A stretch of DNA of 64,000 nucleotides from Pseudomonas vlassakiae (GTDB lineage: Bacteria; Pseudomonadota; Gammaproteobacteria; Pseudomonadales; Pseudomonadaceae). The stretch covers positions 161,721 through 225,720 of the forward strand of contig NZ_JABWRP020000008.1 of the NCBI RefSeq assembly GCF_014269035.2, read 5' to 3'. This document shows, in pieces, positions 1 to 9,018 of this stretch. A program made the translations under genes and the position numbers. Positions within the stretch are counted from its first letter, which is position 1; each line of letters starts with the position of its first letter. Below the pieces are notes generated by a model. It had not been told where the DNA came from and searched no databases. It saw nothing but the letters and a program-made list of their open reading frames with translations.

Positions 1-163
1 CATATTCGCCCTGGCTGACCAATGCGGGGTCAAGGCCGGGGGGCTGTTCGGCAGCGAATGGCGAGGCGGGTTCGCGGGTCACGTACCAGGCCAGCAGGCC
101 GGCCGCGACCAGGCACGGCACGGCCAGCCAGCCCGCAGTGCGGGCAAAACGGCTGTGGGTCAT
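1..163 (-). CDS. c-type cytochrome subunit of the oxidoreductase, N-terminal part only
   Basis: Only the first 54 codons lie in the window; the gene runs off the left edge. The start ATG has AAGGA nine bases upstream. It begins 18 bases after the stop of the molybdenum subunit, so the two genes are co-transcribed. The visible protein has a short basic N-terminus and one hydrophobic stretch (about residues 11-27, ending in WYVT), which fits a membrane anchor or signal. No CXXCH haem motif is visible yet. In IorAB-type systems the third gene is usually a multi-haem cytochrome c that takes electrons from the molybdenum enzyme. The cytochrome call rests mainly on this context. Confidence 0.6.
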   Translation of the reverse strand, partial: MTHSRFARTAGWLAVPCLVAAGLLAWYVTREPASPFAAEQPPGLDPALVSQGEY

Positions 164-181
164 GGGGCAGTCCTTGTCCGG

Positions 182-2431
182 TCAGCTGAAGGTGTGGCGG
201 CTAAGCGGCAGGCTACGCACGCGCTGGCCGGTGAGCTGCGCCACGGCGTTGGCCACGGCAGGCGCTACCGCGGGCAACGGCGGCTCGCCGATACCGCCCA
301 TCTTCGCCCCGCTCTCGACGATGCGCACATGCACCCGGGCCATGCGCGAGGGCGGCAGGATCGGGTACAGGTCATAGTTGCGCGCGCGCGGCTTGCCGTC
401 GATGAACACCGCTTCTTCCACCAATGTCTGCGACAGGCCCAGGGCTACCGCACCGTTGACCTGATGCTCGATGATCGCCGGGTTGACGATGCTGCCAGGA
501 TCGATCGCCTGCCAGATGTCGTGCACTTTGACCTGGCCATTGTCGATCGACACTTCGGCGATTGCCGCGGCCTCGGAGCCGAACGGCGAGGCCATGGCAA
601 TGCCCCGGGCGCGCTTGCTGCCGTCTTCTGCGGTGAACGGCCCGCGCTTCCAGCCGCCAGACAACTCGGCCACCGCATGCAGCAGGTTGGTCAGGCGCTG
701 ATTGTCACGCAGCAGGTGCAGGCGCAGTTCGTAGGGGTCCTTGCCACCCTTGTCGGCCAGCTCGTCAAGGAACGACTCATAGAAGAAGTCGTTCAGCGAA
801 TTGCCTACCGAGCGCCAGTAGCCAAGCATGGCCGGGCCTTTGACGTAGATCTGGGCGATGCGTTTGTTGGCTATGGCGTAGGACTTGCCCGACAGCCCCT
901 CGAGCGCCGTGGGGTCGATCTTGTCGCCTTGCTTGCCGGCCAGGGCTTCGGTCGGGCCTTCGGTGGCGCTTACCGCTTCGATGGCCACCGGCAGGCCGTC
1001 GGCATCCAGCCCGGCGCGGAACTTGACCACCGCGACGGGGCGCAGCACGTCGCGCAGGAACTCCTCTTCGCGGCTCCAGATCAGCTTGACCGGGCGGCCG
1101 ACGGCCTTGGCCAGGGCGATGGCCTGGGGATACGGGTTGGCCGAGTCATAGAGGAAATGGCGGCCGAAGAAGCCGCCGAGCAGCGGCGAGTGCAGGGTGA
1201 TTTGCGCGGCGTCCAGGCCGGTGCGCCTGGCGATGTCGTCGCGGAACATGTCTGGCGCCTGGTTGGGCAGCCAGACCTCCAGGGTGCCGTCCGGGTTGAA
1301 GCGAGCGAGGGCAGACGGCGGCTCCAGCTGGGCATGGTTGAGGTACTGGTTGTGGTAGCTGGCCTCGACCTTGGTCTTGGCATTGGCCAGGGCACCGGCG
1401 ATGTCGCCTTGGTTTTCTTCGTCGCGGGCCGGCCCTTCAACGCTGGCCAGGTGCTCGCGCCAGCCGTCGCTGGAAAAATCTGCCGGCATCGGCCGGACCT
1501 TGCTGTCGGCGCCCGGTTCTTTCCAGTCCACCTGGATCGCTTCCACTGCGCGCTTGGCGTGCCACCAGCGTTCGGCTACCACGGCCACCGCGCCCGGCAA
1601 CTGATGCACCGAGTGCACCCCTTTCATGCCCTTGACCTGCTCCTCGTTGCGCAGGCTGCCCACGGTCATGCCCAGGCGGGGCGCGTGCTGCACGGCGGCG
1701 TGGAGCATGCCGTCGACCTTGAGGTCGATGCAGTATTGGGCCCTGCCGGTGGATTTGTCATAGGCGTCCAGGCGCCGCACCGGTTTGCCGATCCAGCGGA
1801 ACTGGCTGGGGTCGCGCAGCTTGATGCTGGCAGGGTCCGGTACTGGCAGGTCCATGGCACGGCTGGCCAGCTCGCCATAGGCCAGCGAACGGCCCGAGGC
1901 GGCGTGAATGACCTTGCCAGGCTCGGTGGACAGCTCGCCGACCGGTACCCCCCATTGTTCGGCCGCTGCCTGCAGCAACATGGCACGGGCCAGGCCGCCG
2001 AGGCGGCGCATGGTCGGGTAGCTCATGCGCACCGACATGCTGCCACCGGTAATGCGCATGCCGTTCTCCATCACCACGTAGGCTTCACCGGGCGGCGCGC
2101 TTTCCACCAGGAAGCTGGCGGGGTCGACGTCGAGTTCTTCACCGACGATCTGGGCCATGGCCGTGAACGGGCCTTGGCCACCTTCCATGAACGGGCTGAG
2201 CAGGCGCACCGTGCCGTCCGGGCGGATCTCCAGAAATGCCGGCACCTGGGTGCCGCGCTCAGGGGTGGCTGCCGCCGCTGCCTGCGCGCGGGGCGCGCCC
2301 ATCGGCAGGCCGAAACCCAGCACCAGGGCACCGACCGCGGTGCTGGCCAGAAAGCGTCGGCGCGACAGGTTGACGGTTTCGCCCAGTTGCAGCCTGAGCA
2401 GTTCTGCGGGGGTGTCGACGGGCGTGTTCAT
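182..2431 (-). CDS. iorB: Molybdenum hydroxylase large subunit, isoquinoline 1-oxidoreductase beta type, Tat-exported
   Basis: The 749-residue protein is the molybdopterin-binding large subunit of the xanthine dehydrogenase/IorB family. It hydroxylates an N-heterocycle or oxidises an aldehyde and passes electrons to the [2Fe-2S] subunit and a cytochrome. The start at 2431 is chosen because its ATG overlaps the stop of the upstream small-subunit gene (ATGA). An upstream extension to 2500 would run into that gene. Residues 22-30 carry a twin-arginine motif (SRRRFLAST) followed by a hydrophobic stretch and an Ala-rich cleavage region, so the enzyme is probably exported folded to the periplasm. 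The Mo-cofactor motif GGFFGRHF is present mid-protein. The family is clear; the substrate is not readable from sequence. Confidence 0.88.
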   Translation of the reverse strand: MNTPVDTPAELLRLQLGETVNLSRRRFLASTAVGALVLGFGLPMGAPRAQAAAAATPERGTQVPAFLEIRPDGTVRLLSPFMEGGQGPFTAMAQIVGEELDVDPASFLVESAPPGEAYVVMENGMRITGGSMSVRMSYPTMRRLGGLARAMLLQAAAEQWGVPVGELSTEPGKVIHAASGRSLAYGELASRAMDLPVPDPASIKLRDPSQFRWIGKPVRRLDAYDKSTGRAQYCIDLKVDGMLHAAVQHAPRLGMTVGSLRNEEQVKGMKGVHSVHQLPGAVAVVAERWWHAKRAVEAIQVDWKEPGADSKVRPMPADFSSDGWREHLASVEGPARDEENQGDIAGALANAKTKVEASYHNQYLNHAQLEPPSALARFNPDGTLEVWLPNQAPDMFRDDIARRTGLDAAQITLHSPLLGGFFGRHFLYDSANPYPQAIALAKAVGRPVKLIWSREEEFLRDVLRPVAVVKFRAGLDADGLPVAIEAVSATEGPTEALAGKQGDKIDPTALEGLSGKSYAIANKRIAQIYVKGPAMLGYWRSVGNSLNDFFYESFLDELADKGGKDPYELRLHLLRDNQRLTNLLHAVAELSGGWKRGPFTAEDGSKRARGIAMASPFGSEAAAIAEVSIDNGQVKVHDIWQAIDPGSIVNPAIIEHQVNGAVALGLSQTLVEEAVFIDGKPRARNYDLYPILPPSRMARVHVRIVESGAKMGGIGEPPLPAVAPAVANAVAQLTGQRVRSLPLSRHTFS

Positions 2432-2886
2432 CAGGCCTGCTCCCCTTGGGCCAGCGCATGCACGGCGGCATGGATGGCGTTGTAGGTGCCGCAGCGGCAA
2501 AGGTTGACCATCGCCGCGCTGATCTGTTCATCGCTGGGCTTGGGGGTGTGCTTGAGCAGCGCCGTGGCCGCCATCACCTGGCCGGACTGGCAGTAGCCGC
2601 ATTGGGCCACCTGGTGCTCGACCCAGGCCGCCACCACACGCTTGCCCACCGCGTCGGCCTCGACCGCTTCGATGGTGGTCACCTCCCGCCCGACCACGCC
2701 GGCCACGGGAGTGACGCAGGCGCGTACGACATTGCCATCCACCAGCACCGAGCAGGCGCCGCACTGGGCCAGGCCACAGCCATACTTGGTGCCGGTCATG
2801 CCCAGGTCGTCACGCAGCACCCACAGCAGGGGCGTGTCGGCATCGGCGTCGACCTGGTAGGTCTTCTGGTTGATATGAAGTTCCAT
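2431..2886 (-). CDS. iorA: [2Fe-2S] small subunit of the molybdenum hydroxylase, isoquinoline 1-oxidoreductase alpha type
   Basis: The 151-residue protein has the two iron-sulfur domains of this family. The plant-type ferredoxin cluster motif is CGLAQCGACSVLVDG plus a later Cys (residues about 37-57). The C-terminal helical [2Fe-2S] domain has CGYCQSGQ and CRCGTY (about 96-135). It shuttles electrons from the molybdenum centre of the large subunit to the cytochrome. It is the first gene of a three-gene minus-strand operon and overlaps the large-subunit gene by 4 bases. It has no signal peptide. In this family the small subunit is thought to be carried through Tat with the signal-bearing large subunit. 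Confidence 0.92.
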   Translation of the reverse strand: MELHINQKTYQVDADADTPLLWVLRDDLGMTGTKYGCGLAQCGACSVLVDGNVVRACVTPVAGVVGREVTTIEAVEADAVGKRVVAAWVEHQVAQCGYCQSGQVMAATALLKHTPKPSDEQISAAMVNLCRCGTYNAIHAAVHALAQGEQA

Positions 2887-3148
2887 GGCTTACCTGCTGA
2901 TCATCGGTTGATGGCGTTTTATTGTCTGCCGGGGAGTCCGTTGTTCCCCGATCCAGAAACGCTAGCACAGGGGGCCCCGCACGGGGCCCGTGGCAGGCGC
3001 AGGTTCAGAGGATCAGGCAAGCAATCCGGCGGAATGCGCAAGCCAGCCCTGGCCACGGGGCAGCACAGACAAACAGGACTTCCGCGGCGAAAACCCGGAT
3101 AATGCCGGCCAATTTCGTTTTGCACGCTTAAATCACGGTAATCCCCGC

Positions 3149-5335
3149 ATGGAAATCAAGGTCAATTTTCTCGACAACCTTCGTCTTGAAGCCAAGTTCG
3201 ACGACTTCACGGTGATCGCCGACCAGCCGATCCGCTACAAGGGCGACGGTTCGGCCCCGGGCCCGTTCGACTATTTCCTGGCCTCGTCGGCCCTGTGTGC
3301 GGCGTACTTCGTCAAGCTGTACTGCCAGACCCGCGATATCCCCACCGAGAATATCCGCCTGTCGCAGAACAACATCGTCGACCCGGAGAACCGCTACAAC
3401 CAGATCTTCAAGATCCAGGTCGAATTGCCCGAGGATATTTCCGAGAAAGACCGCCAGGGCATCCTGCGCTCCATCGACCGCTGCACCGTGAAGAAAGTGG
3501 TGCAGACCGGCCCCGAGTTCATCATCGAGGAAGTCGACAACCTCGACGCCGATGCCCAGGGCCTGCTGATGCCGGTGGCCGACACCACCACCTACATCCC
3601 CGGCAAGGACCTGCCGCTGGAGCAGACCATCGCCAACATGTCCGGCATCCTTGCCGGCCTGGGCATGAAGATCGAGATCGCCTCGTGGCGCAACATCGTG
3701 CCCAACGTCTGGTCGCTGCACGTGCGCGACGCGCAGTCGCCCATGTGCTTCACCAACGGCAAGGGTTCGACCAAGGAAGCCGCACTGGCTTCGGCGCTGG
3801 GTGAGTTCATCGAGCGGCTGAACTGCAACTTCTTCTACAACGACCAGTTCTGGGGCGAAGACATTGCCAACGCGCCGTTCGTACATTACCCGAACGAGCA
3901 GTGGTTCAAGCCAGGGCCGAAGGACGAACTGCCGGCCGGGATCCTCGACCAACACTGCCTGGCGATCTACAACGCGGACGGCGAATTGCGCGGTTCGCAC
4001 CTGTACGACACCAACTCGGGCAACACCGAGCGCGGCATCTGCTCGCTGCCGTTCGTGCGCCAGTCCGATGGCCAGGTGGTGTACTTCCCGTCCAACCTGA
4101 TCGAGAACCTGTTCCTCAGCAACGGCATGAGCGCCGGCAATACCCTGGCCGAAGCCCAGGTACAGTGCCTGTCGGAAATCTTCGAGCGCGCGGTGAAACG
4201 CGAAATCCTCGAAGGCGAGCTGGCCCTGCCGGATGTCCCCCAGGAGGTGCTGGCCAAGTACCCAGGCATTCTCGCCGGCATCCAGGGCCTGGAAGAGCAG
4301 GGCTTCCCGGTGCTGGTCAAGGACGCCTCGCTGGGCGGTGAGTTCCCGGTGATGTGCGTGACCTTGATGAACCCGCGCACGGGCGGCGTGTTCGCCTCGT
4401 TCGGCGCGCACCCAAGCTTTGAAGTGGCGCTGGAGCGCAGCCTCACCGAACTGTTGCAAGGCCGCAGCTTCGAGGGCCTCAACGACCTGCCGCAACCGAC
4501 TTTCGAAAGCCATGCGCTGACCGAGCCGAACAACTTCGTCGAGCACTTCATCGACTCCAGCGGTGTGGTGTCGTGGCGTTTCTTCAGTGCCAAGGCCGAT
4601 TTAGAGTTCGTCGAATGGGACTTCTCGGGCCAGGGCGAGGACTCCAACGCGCAGGAAGCCGCAACCCTGTTCGGCATCCTCGAAGACCTTGGCAAAGAGG
4701 TGTACATGGCCGTGTACGACAACCTTGGCGCCACGGCCTGCCGCATCCTGGTGCCGGGTTATTCCGAGATCTATCCGGTCGAAGACCTGATCTGGGACAA
4801 CACCAACCGCGCCCTGGAGTTCCGTGCCGACATCCTCAACCTGCACAGCCTGGATGACCGCGCCCTGCGCGCGCTGCGCCGGCGCCTGGATAAATGTGAG
4901 GTGGATGACTACACCACGATCACCACCTTGATCGGCGTCGAGTTCGACGAGAACACGGTGTGGGGCCAACTGACCATCCTGGAGCTGAAACTGCTGATCT
5001 GCCTGGCGCTCAAGCGCTTCGAAGATGCCAAGGAGCTGGTCGAGGCGTTCTTGCAGTTCAACGACAACACCGTCGAGCGCGGCCTGTTCTACCAGGCGCT
5101 GAACGTGGTGCTGGAAGTGCAGCTGGATGATGAACTGCAACTGGCCGATTACGAGGCCAACTTCCGCCGCATGTTCGGCAACCCGCGGATGGACGCGGTG
5201 CTGGGTTCGGTCGACGGTAGCGTGCGCTTCCATGGGCTGACCCCGACCAGCATGAAGCTTGAAGGGCTGGACCGCCATCTGCGGCTGATCGAGAGCTACA
5301 AGAAGCTGCATGCCGCGCGGGCCAGGTTTGCCTGA
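3149..5335 (+). CDS. ycaO: OsmC-YcaO fusion protein
   Basis: The 728-residue protein has an OsmC-like domain at about residues 1-130 and a YcaO domain over about residues 160-580. The rest resembles the C-terminal tail of E. coli YcaO. YcaO-fold enzymes use ATP to activate peptide backbone amides. Stand-alone YcaO has been linked to RimO-dependent beta-methylthiolation of ribosomal protein S12. No precursor peptide or E1-like partner gene is adjacent, which argues against a peptide natural product cluster. The start at ATG 3149 opens the OsmC-like sequence MEIKVNFLDN. The frame extends further upstream but that part does not look like protein. The OsmC half keeps one visible Cys (SSALCAAYF). 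Divergent from the oxidoreductase operon. Confidence 0.88.
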   Translation: MEIKVNFLDNLRLEAKFDDFTVIADQPIRYKGDGSAPGPFDYFLASSALCAAYFVKLYCQTRDIPTENIRLSQNNIVDPENRYNQIFKIQVELPEDISEKDRQGILRSIDRCTVKKVVQTGPEFIIEEVDNLDADAQGLLMPVADTTTYIPGKDLPLEQTIANMSGILAGLGMKIEIASWRNIVPNVWSLHVRDAQSPMCFTNGKGSTKEAALASALGEFIERLNCNFFYNDQFWGEDIANAPFVHYPNEQWFKPGPKDELPAGILDQHCLAIYNADGELRGSHLYDTNSGNTERGICSLPFVRQSDGQVVYFPSNLIENLFLSNGMSAGNTLAEAQVQCLSEIFERAVKREILEGELALPDVPQEVLAKYPGILAGIQGLEEQGFPVLVKDASLGGEFPVMCVTLMNPRTGGVFASFGAHPSFEVALERSLTELLQGRSFEGLNDLPQPTFESHALTEPNNFVEHFIDSSGVVSWRFFSAKADLEFVEWDFSGQGEDSNAQEAATLFGILEDLGKEVYMAVYDNLGATACRILVPGYSEIYPVEDLIWDNTNRALEFRADILNLHSLDDRALRALRRRLDKCEVDDYTTITTLIGVEFDENTVWGQLTILELKLLICLALKRFEDAKELVEAFLQFNDNTVERGLFYQALNVVLEVQLDDELQLADYEANFRRMFGNPRMDAVLGSVDGSVRFHGLTPTSMKLEGLDRHLRLIESYKKLHAARARFA

Positions 5336-5368
5336 CCGACCCCGGGGGGCGCAGCACCGGTGCAGGCG

Positions 5369-5668
5369 TCAGTTCTTGCACTTGGCCAGCACCACTTGGC
5401 AGGTGTCAGGCGTACCGCCTGAGCGCCCCGCATAGCGGATGCAGTTGTTCAGCGACTTCTGCCGGGCAATGCCCAGTGTGTTGCCCCAGGCCAGGCCGCC
5501 TTCACCGCTGCTCGGAAGCGCCTTGGCGTAGCAGTTGGCGCCCGGCGCGGCGGCGTAATAGCGTGCCTTGCCGGTTTTGCTCGAACAGCCGGCATTGAGT
5601 GCCAGGCTGACGGCCAGCAAGGCATGCGCGGTCCAGTACGCGTACGGTCGTGTGTTGCGAGTCTTCAT
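5369..5668 (-). CDS. Small putative lipoprotein of unknown function
   Basis: The start at 5668 is preferred over 5680 because GAGGG lies about seven bases before it. The 99-residue product has a basic N-terminus, a hydrophobic segment and a lipobox (LNAGC) near residue 28, so it is probably a lipoprotein. The mature part has four further Cys residues (NCYAK, NCIRY, DTCQV, AKCKN), which could form two disulfides in the periplasm. No known domain is recognised. It is convergent with the OsmC-YcaO gene and divergent from the DUF2231 gene. Confidence 0.65.
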   Translation of the reverse strand: MKTRNTRPYAYWTAHALLAVSLALNAGCSSKTGKARYYAAAPGANCYAKALPSSGEGGLAWGNTLGIARQKSLNNCIRYAGRSGGTPDTCQVVLAKCKN

Positions 5669-5840
5669 GCTATCCCTCATCCCGACGCATCAAGTCTTTC
5701 AGGATATTTCTCTCAAGCCAAGCGGTGAACTATCCGAACGTCAAGGTGATCCCTTCTTAAGCGCACCCTGCGCACGCCTGATGGACCAGGCCCACGCGCC
5801 TGTCTGTCAGCCTTGGGTCACCGATGAATAAGGAGGCGCC

Positions 5841-6269
5841 GTGACCGCTACAGAGCAAACCCTCTACCGATGCACGCCCGGACCGCTGCATGCGATCCTG
5901 CTGGCTGGCACGGTCCCGCTGTTTCTCGGCGCGCTGCTGAGCGACATTGCCTACTTCAAGAGCTACCAGATCCAGTGGAGCAACTTCGCCGCCTGGCTGA
6001 TTGCCGGTGGCTTGCTGTTTTGTGGGCTGACGTTGTTGTTCGCCCTGGCCAACCTGATCCGCGCCCCGCGCAAGGGCGGGCGGCCAACCCTGTACTTCCT
6101 GCTGTTGCTGGTGACCTGGGTGTTGGGACTGATCAACGCGTTCGAACATGCCAAGGATGCCTGGGCGGTCATGCCCGCGGGCCTGGTGCTGTCGGTGATC
6201 GTCACCTTGCTGGCCTGCGTGGCGGCATGGCTGGGCATGAGCGACCTGGGTTCGGGAGGTGAGGCATGA
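5841..6269 (+). CDS. DUF2231-type integral membrane protein
   Basis: The 142-residue protein starts with GTG nine bases after AGGAGG (aaGGAGGcgccGTG). It has four hydrophobic segments (about residues 18-35, 47-68, 82-100, 110-131), the layout of DUF2231 membrane proteins. Family function is unknown, but members often sit beside haem- or PQQ-linked dehydrogenases. Its stop overlaps the start of the sugar dehydrogenase gene by 4 bases (ATGA), so the two are translationally coupled. That makes a membrane partner or electron-transfer role for the dehydrogenase plausible; this is inference. Confidence 0.75.
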   Translation: MTATEQTLYRCTPGPLHAILLAGTVPLFLGALLSDIAYFKSYQIQWSNFAAWLIAGGLLFCGLTLLFALANLIRAPRKGGRPTLYFLLLLVTWVLGLINAFEHAKDAWAVMPAGLVLSVIVTLLACVAAWLGMSDLGSGGEA

Positions 6270-7555
6270 AGCCGTTGCATGGACTGTCGTTGTTGAGTGT
6301 GGCGGTGCTGTTGGCCGCCTGCGGGGGGGACGGTGAGCCGACCCAGGCACTGGGGCCTGACCCGAAACTGCCGGCCCCGGAGCGCGGCCTGCTGCCGAGC
6401 ATGAAGATCGCACAACCGGCGCAGTGGGGGGATCAGAAACCCACCGTGCCTGAGGGCTATCGCATCACGGCCATCGCCACGGGCCTGAACATCCCGCGCC
6501 AGAGCCTGGTGCTGCCCAATGGCGATATCCTGGTCGCCGAAGGGCGGGGCGGCAGTGCGGCCAAGCTCAAGCCCAAGGACGTGATCGCCAGCCAGATCAA
6601 GGCCAAGGGCAATACCCAGGTGAAGGGCGGCAACCGCCTGACCTTGCTGCGTGACGTCGATGGTGATGGCAACTACGAGGTGCAGACGGTGTTCGCCGAA
6701 GGCCTCAACGCGCCCTACGGGCTGGCCTTTGCCGACGGCAAGCTGTACGTGGCCAACCAGGATGCGTTGGTGCGCTTCGATTACCAGGACGGCCAGACCA
6801 AGGCCGGCGGCCCGCCGACCAAGGTCACCGACCTGCCGGCCGAGATCAACCACCACTGGACCAAGGCGCTGACGATCAGCCCCGATGGCCGCTACCTCTA
6901 CGTGGGCATCGGCTCGAACAGCAACATCACCGAGCGTGGCATGGAAGTGGAGATCGACCGCGCCATGGTCTGGCAGATCGACGCCGTGACCGGGGCGCAC
7001 AGGCCTTATGCCACCGGTTTGCGCAACCCGACGGCGCTGACCATTCAGCCGGACACCGGGCAGTTGTGGACGGTAGTCAACGAGCGTGACGAACTGGGGC
7101 CGGACCTGGTGCCGGACTACCTCACTTCGGTGCGTGAAGGTGGCTTCTATGGTTGGCCATACAGCTACTGGGGGCAGAACGTCGATGAGCGGGTGAAGCC
7201 GCAGAACCCGGACAAGGTGGCGGCTGCCATCAAGCCGGATTACAGCCTGGGGTCGCATGTTGCCGCGCTGGGTGTGGACTTCTCCATCCCGGCCATGGGC
7301 GAGCGCTTTGCCGACGGGGTGTTCGTGGGCGAGCATGGCAGCTGGAATCGCCCCAACCCGGTGGGGTACAAAGTGATCTTCGTACCGTTCAAGGCGGGCA
7401 AACCGGCCGGTGAGCCGATCGACTTCGCCACAGGGTTCCGCGGGGAAGATGGCAAGACCCGTGGCCGGCCCGTGGGGGTTACCGTGGACCCACGTGGCGC
7501 CCTGATCATCGCAGATGACCTTGCCAACACGGTGTGGAGGGTGACGCGCAACTGA
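6266..7555 (+). CDS. PQQ-dependent sugar dehydrogenase family lipoprotein (sorbosone dehydrogenase type)
   Basis: The 429-residue protein has a lipoprotein signal with lipobox LAAC around residue 19, so it is probably anchored on the periplasmic side of a membrane. The rest is a six-bladed beta-propeller of the soluble glucose/sorbosone dehydrogenase family. Visible blade signatures include YGLAFADGKLYVANQ, TGLRNPTALTIQP, GFYGWPYSYWG and FVGEHGSWNRPNP. Family members bind PQQ and oxidise aldose sugars or related polyols; the substrate cannot be read. Its ATG overlaps the stop of the upstream DUF2231 gene. Confidence 0.85.
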   Translation: MKPLHGLSLLSVAVLLAACGGDGEPTQALGPDPKLPAPERGLLPSMKIAQPAQWGDQKPTVPEGYRITAIATGLNIPRQSLVLPNGDILVAEGRGGSAAKLKPKDVIASQIKAKGNTQVKGGNRLTLLRDVDGDGNYEVQTVFAEGLNAPYGLAFADGKLYVANQDALVRFDYQDGQTKAGGPPTKVTDLPAEINHHWTKALTISPDGRYLYVGIGSNSNITERGMEVEIDRAMVWQIDAVTGAHRPYATGLRNPTALTIQPDTGQLWTVVNERDELGPDLVPDYLTSVREGGFYGWPYSYWGQNVDERVKPQNPDKVAAAIKPDYSLGSHVAALGVDFSIPAMGERFADGVFVGEHGSWNRPNPVGYKVIFVPFKAGKPAGEPIDFATGFRGEDGKTRGRPVGVTVDPRGALIIADDLANTVWRVTRN

Positions 7556-7728
7556 TGTGGAGGCCCTGTCGGCTGGGGTAGCAGGTAGCTGCGGGTCCGT
7601 TGACACAACGGGGTTGACAGGTGTCGCGGGCGGGGCGTTTGCCTGCAGAGTGGCGAGCAATGGCTATGCTTGTGTGCGCGTAGCCATTGCACGCACAACC
7701 CCGGTCTCGATTACATGGAAGCAGGCCT

Positions 7729-8307
7729 ATGAATCCTATTTGCACCCTCGCTCGCGCTGTCGCCCTCGCCACCCTGATGTCCGCTGCCACCTTTACGGTG
7801 CAGGCTGCCGAGATTCCGATTGGCAGCGAGGCACTGGAAAGCCATGTCAAAACCCAAGTCACCGCCATCGACCTTGCCAACCGCCAGGTCACGGTCAAAG
7901 GGCCGAACGACAAGGATGTGACCCTGCAACTGACGGAAAAGGCCAAGGCACTGCCTAACCTGAAGGTGGGTGACAACGTCGATATCTATGTCACCCGGGC
8001 CGTTGCCTATGTGCTCAATAGCGACGTGGGCGGCGCGCCCAAGGCCACTGAAGAATCCGGGGAAATCCGCGCCACCAAGGACAACCCCAACCCCGGCGGC
8101 GAAGCGTTCCGCCAGGTCCGGGTGACCTCGCAGATCAAGAAGATCGACCTGAAGAAACATGAGGTCAGCCTGCTGCCGCCGGAAGGCAAGCTGCAGGTGG
8201 TCAAGGTCGAGAACCCTGACCTGCAGGCGCGCATGAAGAACCTCAAGGTCGGCCAGACCGTCGATGCGATCTACACCGAAGTGCTGCGGGTCGATACCTG
8301 GCGTTAA
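7729..8307 (+). CDS. Periplasmic protein of unknown function
   Basis: The 192-residue product has a clean Sec signal peptide (cleavage after VQAA, about residue 26). The start at 7729 is chosen because the signal peptide begins there; an upstream ATG at 7687 would put extra residues before it. Two similar modules follow (TQVTAIDLANRQVTVKGP and TSQIKKIDLKKHEVSLLPP, each followed by LKVGDNVD or LKVGQTVD), suggesting an internal duplication of a small beta-barrel fold. No catalytic motif is seen. It stands alone between the dehydrogenase gene and a REP hairpin. Confidence 0.72.
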   Translation: MNPICTLARAVALATLMSAATFTVQAAEIPIGSEALESHVKTQVTAIDLANRQVTVKGPNDKDVTLQLTEKAKALPNLKVGDNVDIYVTRAVAYVLNSDVGGAPKATEESGEIRATKDNPNPGGEAFRQVRVTSQIKKIDLKKHEVSLLPPEGKLQVVKVENPDLQARMKNLKVGQTVDAIYTEVLRVDTWR

Positions 8308-8338
8308 GGCAGGCTGTGAGGTCAGGGCCGCCTGCTCT

Positions 8339-8395
8339 GGCCTCTTCGCGGCTAATGCCGCTCCCTGTATGAGCGGCTTTAGCCGCGAAAGGGCC
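8339..8395. repeat. REP-type palindrome
   Basis: Two near-complementary arms (8339-8363 and 8371-8395) carry CTTCGCGGCTA...TAGCCGCGAA, the P. putida-type REP core. It sits just after the stop of the periplasmic protein gene, the usual place for such elements, and may act as an mRNA 3-prime stabiliser or terminator. Confidence 0.75.
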
Positions 8396-8511
8396 GGCAC
8401 TGAAAGCATGAATGCATGCATGACACGAATAGCCAACGTGCGCCTTTTCGATTTCCATCAGCGGTGTCTATTACCGATCATGCGCTCATCCTGTTTCAGA
8501 TGAGACTTTCC

Positions 8512-9018
8512 ATGTCGTACAAGGCCCTGATGTTTGCATTCCTCCCCGTGATGATGGCCCTTCTTGCGGGCTTCGTGCTGCCCTACCAGGCCGCCAGCAA
8601 CGCGGCCGTCGGCCGTGCGCTGGGGCACTGGTTGTGGGGCGCCTTCACCTCATTGACGGTCAGTTCGGTGGTGGTCATCACGGCGCTGCTGATCCTGCGG
8701 GTGCCCATGCCTGACCTGGGCAAGGCGTTGCAAGGCCCCTGGTGGCTGTGGATCGGTGGCGTGCTGGGTGCGCTGTATGTGGCCGGCGCGGCAGCATTGA
8801 CACCGAAGCTGGGCACGGCGGGCTTTCTGGTGCTGGTAGTGGCGGGGCAGATCCTGACCTCGGTGATCGTCGATCACTTCGGCCTGATGGGGGTTGCCAG
8901 CAAGCCGGTGAACCTGGCCCGGGTTGCCGGTGTGCTGCTGATCCTTGGTGGCGTGTTGCTGGTGCAGGGCGGCTGGACCTCGACGCCAACGTCTGGCCAG
9001 GCGGTGGTCGAGCGCTGA
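8512..9018 (+). CDS. DMT-superfamily inner-membrane transporter, DUF606/YdcZ type
   Basis: The 168-residue protein has five hydrophobic segments (about residues 7-24, 38-60, 72-92, 97-117, 132-152). It matches the half-length DUF606/YdcZ family of the drug/metabolite transporter superfamily, whose substrates are mostly unknown. The start at 8512 (MSYKAL) is chosen because the first membrane segment follows directly; the frame is open to 8416. Its stop abuts the stop of a convergent LysR regulator gene with no gap. Confidence 0.75.
   Translation: MSYKALMFAFLPVMMALLAGFVLPYQAASNAAVGRALGHWLWGAFTSLTVSSVVVITALLILRVPMPDLGKALQGPWWLWIGGVLGALYVAGAAALTPKLGTAGFLVLVVAGQILTSVIVDHFGLMGVASKPVNLARVAGVLLILGGVLLVQGGWTSTPTSGQAVVER

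Noticed and set aside
155..2485. 776-codon plus-strand open frame antisense to the molybdenum subunit gene
   Set aside because: High GC opens the opposite strand. The minus strand has the Tat signal, cofactor motifs and operon overlap; the plus product has no family features.
3149..5335. YcaO as part of a thiazole/oxazole peptide cluster
   Set aside because: No short precursor gene, E1-like partner, dehydrogenase or export genes are adjacent.
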